Part shown: piece after piece, positions 62,088 to 64,000 of the stretch | Numbering within the stretch: the stretch's first letter is position 1 | How the letters are laid out: the number at the start of each line of letters is the position of its first letter | Source of the DNA: CAZUQP01 sp964622455 | Lineage (GTDB): Bacteria > Pseudomonadota > Gammaproteobacteria > DSM-16500 | Length of the DNA: 64,000 bases | Assembly (NCBI GenBank): GCA_964622455.1 | Contig: CAZUQP010000032.1 | Coordinates: forward strand, 1-64,000 | Direction: 5' to 3' | Notes under the pieces: generated by a model | The model's input: only the letters and a program-made list of their open reading frames with translations | Told to the model about the DNA's origin: nothing | Databases searched by the model: none | Position numbers and translations under genes: made by a program

Positions 62088-64000
62088 GAAAGCGCTCTTT
62101 TTACTTCGACCTTTTCAAATACTTCAATTTGGTCACGAGGTTTAATGTCATTATAGCTTTTTACACCAATACCACACTCCATGCCATTGCGGACTTCAGA
62201 CACATCTTCTTTAAAACGCCGCAATGATTCAAGCGCGCCCTCAAAGATAACAATGTTATCACGCAAGACCCTTATAGGACTATTGCGGCGCACAATACCT
62301 TCTAACACCATGCAGCCTGCGATAGCACCGATTTTTGAAGAACGAAACACTTCACGAACTTCTGCCAAACCAATAATTTTTTCTTGAATTTCAGGCGCGA
62401 TAAATCCGCTAATTGCCCGTTTCACTTCATTGATCACATCATAAATAATGCTGTGATAATGCAGGTCAACTTGTTCTCCTTCAATTAACTTGCGCGCTTC
62501 ATTATTTGCGCGCACATTAAATCCTATCATGATCGCATCTGACGCAAGCGCTAAGTTAACATCCGATTCGTTGATACCGCCGACTGCGCTCGCAACAATC
62601 TTCACTTTGACTTCAGGTGTTGATAACTCGCTTAATGCTTGAGATAACGCTTCAGCAGAACCTTGCACATCTGCTTTTAAAACGATATTCAATACACGTT
62701 CATTTTTATCATCGCCCATGCGCTGTAAAATATTTTCAAGTTTAGCCGCATTTTGTTTGGCCAATTTTACTTCGCGGAATTTTCCTTGACGGAACAATGC
62801 CACTTCACGCGCTCGACGCTCATTTTCAACCACTAAAAATTCATCGCCGGCATTCGGCGTACTTGATAAACCAACAATTTCAACAGGGATAGAAGGGCCT
62901 GCTTGCTCCACTTGCCTGCCCGTTTCATCAAATAGAGCGCGCACTCTGCCATATTCAAATCCTGCCAGCACTAAATCGCCTTTACGCAGCGTGCCTTGTT
63001 GTACCAGAACACTTGCGACAGCGCCGCGCCCTTTGTCTAAGCGTGATTCAATCACAACCCCGCGCGCAGCGACATCACTGATTGCTTTCAATTCCAGGAC
63101 TTCTGCTTGCACTAAAATAGAATCTAATAGTTGATCGATATTTTGTCCTGTTTTCGCTGAAACGGGGACAAACATGGTCTCACCCCCCCATTCTTCTGGA
63201 ATCAGGCCATGTTTTGATAAATCATTTTTTACGCGATCAAGATCTGCTTCGGGTTTATCAATTTTATTGACCGCAACAATCATGGAAACGCCTGCAGCTT
63301 TTGCATGATTGATAGCTTCAATCGTTTGCGGCATCACGCCATCATCAGCTGCCACAACCAAAATAACAATGTCTGTCAACTTTGCCCCGCGTGCACGCAT
63401 TGCGGTAAATGCAGCGTGGCCGGGCGTATCTAAAAAAGTAATGACCCCTTTCAGTGTTTCAACATGGTAAGCGCCAATATGCTGAGTAATACCGCCTGCT
63501 TCGCCCGCAGTCACTTTGGTACGGCGGATATAATCGAGCAGCGATGTTTTACCATGGTCCACATGACCCATAATAGTAACGACCGGCGCACGCGGTAACA
63601 ATTCTCCTTGTACTTCAGAATCTTTAGCTAAAGATTCTTCAAGTGCATAAGCGCTGATTAATTTAGGCTTATGCCCCATCTCTTCTACTACCAGAGACGC
63701 TGTTTCTTGGTCAATGACCTGATTGATCGTCACCATCGCGCCCATTTTCATCATGCATTTAATCACTTCTGCTGCTTTGACTGACATTTTCTGTGCCAAA
63801 TCAGCAACTGTAATGGTTTCGGGAATATTGACTTCATGAATGATAGGCATAGTCGGGCGAGTAAAAGCCTGCACTTGAACTTGCTGCGCTTTGCGTGCTT
63901 TCCCAAATTTACGGCGTCTGCGACCCAATAAATCGACATCGCCTTCATCTGCCCGCAAGACAAGATCGATGGGTGCAGCACCTTTACCAATTAAGGCTTG
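62084..64000 (-). CDS. infB: Translation initiation factor IF-2, 5' end outside window
   Basis: IF-2 is the GTPase that places initiator tRNA on the 30S subunit. The visible 639 codons include IF2_N (PETITVADLAQKMSVKAAEV cited in part as TVADLAQKMSVKAAEV). They also include G1 GHVDHGKTS, G3 DTPGHAAF and G4 NKIDKP, and both later domains to the C-terminus. The frame stays open to base 64000, so the true start lies beyond the window; an apparent start at 63958 is only an internal TTG. It leads the infB-rbfA-truB-rpsO-pnp order. Confidence 0.97.
   Translation of the reverse strand, partial: QALIGKGAAPIDLVLRADEGDVDLLGRRRRKFGKARKAQQVQVQAFTRPTMPIIHEVNIPETITVADLAQKMSVKAAEVIKCMMKMGAMVTINQVIDQETASLVVEEMGHKPKLISAYALEESLAKDSEVQGELLPRAPVVTIMGHVDHGKTSLLDYIRRTKVTAGEAGGITQHIGAYHVETLKGVITFLDTPGHAAFTAMRARGAKLTDIVILVVAADDGVMPQTIEAINHAKAAGVSMIVAVNKIDKPEADLDRVKNDLSKHGLIPEEWGGETMFVPVSAKTGQNIDQLLDSILVQAEVLELKAISDVAARGVVIESRLDKGRGAVASVLVQQGTLRKGDLVLAGFEYGRVRALFDETGRQVEQAGPSIPVEIVGLSSTPNAGDEFLVVENERRAREVALFRQGKFREVKLAKQNAAKLENILQRMGDDKNERVLNIVLKADVQGSAEALSQALSELSTPEVKVKIVASAVGGINESDVNLALASDAIMIGFNVRANNEARKLIEGEQVDLHYHSIIYDVINEVKRAISGFIAPEIQEKIIGLAEVREVFRSSKIGAIAGCMVLEGIVRRNSPIRVLRDNIVIFEGALESLRRFKEDVSEVRNGMECGIGVKSYNDIKPRDQIEVFEKVEVKRALS

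Noticed and set aside
63763..63990. Alternate-frame open frame near the right edge
   Set aside because: It is a shadow of infB, whose frame is open to the end of the window with recognisable IF-2 sequence.

Overview
The window looks like the chromosome of an intracellular or host-associated gammaproteobacterium of the Legionellales type. This is inferred from protein content: a ferrooxidans-type GshA paired with GshB, GroESL, an infB-rbfA-truB-rpsO-pnp block, Coxiella/Legionella-like Mdh and HPPD, and several large lineage-restricted proteins that look like secreted effectors. The DNA is moderately AT-rich. Genes are dense and lie on both strands. No tRNA, rRNA, CRISPR array, prophage or complete insertion sequence was seen.

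Layout. 0-5.6 kb (minus): a coiled-coil candidate effector and a thiol-redox operon dsbD-gshA-gshB. 5.6-7.8 kb (plus): groES-groEL with a perfect CIRCE operator. 7.8-12.8 kb (minus): an M50 protease, a membrane histidine kinase, a single-domain receiver and an Hpt-REC-GGDEF protein, which look like one phosphorelay operon. 12.9-20.3 kb: a ZIP transporter, a small EamA-like protein, a HAD-like candidate effector, mdh, hemW, an outer-membrane barrel, trmB and pncB. 20.3-24.7 kb (plus): metN-metI and metQ, separated by a PrlF-YhaV toxin-antitoxin pair, then a Sel1-repeat lipoprotein. 24.7-31 kb: rsmA, apaH, then a surface-polysaccharide group (FlaA1/WbpM-like dehydratase, RfaH, LhgO-like oxidase, GmhA-like isomerase) ending in a 38-bp inverted-repeat element. 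31-33.8 kb: tag, a small membrane protein, a probable CsrA-sequestering small RNA, psd and a DUF2909-like protein. 33.8-39.1 kb (minus): sseA, a FadL-like porin, a class III adenylate cyclase and an HPPD-like dioxygenase. 39.3-43.3 kb: a candidate effector, pdxH, sppA, a GNAT enzyme and a small HTH-like protein. 43.3-47.5 kb: a very AT-rich intergenic region and a compact four-gene operon (HTH-methyltransferase fusion, BASS-family transporter, D-2-hydroxyacid dehydrogenase, Fe(II)/2-oxoglutarate dioxygenase). 47.5-64 kb: a GIN-domain lipoprotein, a TPR-methyltransferase, aroA, pcnB, a 710-residue kinase-like candidate effector, ppa, trhO, hinT, folE, and pnp-rpsO-truB-rbfA-infB, the last cut by the window edge.

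Three observations stand out. (1) Three unlinked genes of unknown function (starts near 1463, 31965 and 39321) share one promoter layout: TTAAG, 6 nt, TTAAG, 10 nt, then a -10 box. This resembles the tandem PmrA site known from Legionella/Coxiella Dot/Icm genes and suggests a local effector regulon. (2) The interval 32463-32602 has seven GGA motifs, several in hairpin loops, a sigma70-type promoter and a strong terminator, as expected of an RsmY/RsmZ/CsrB-type RNA. (3) The 43.6-47.5 kb operon is an unrecognised metabolic or signalling cassette whose first gene fuses a DNA-binding domain to a methyltransferase. It is the best candidate here for an undescribed system.
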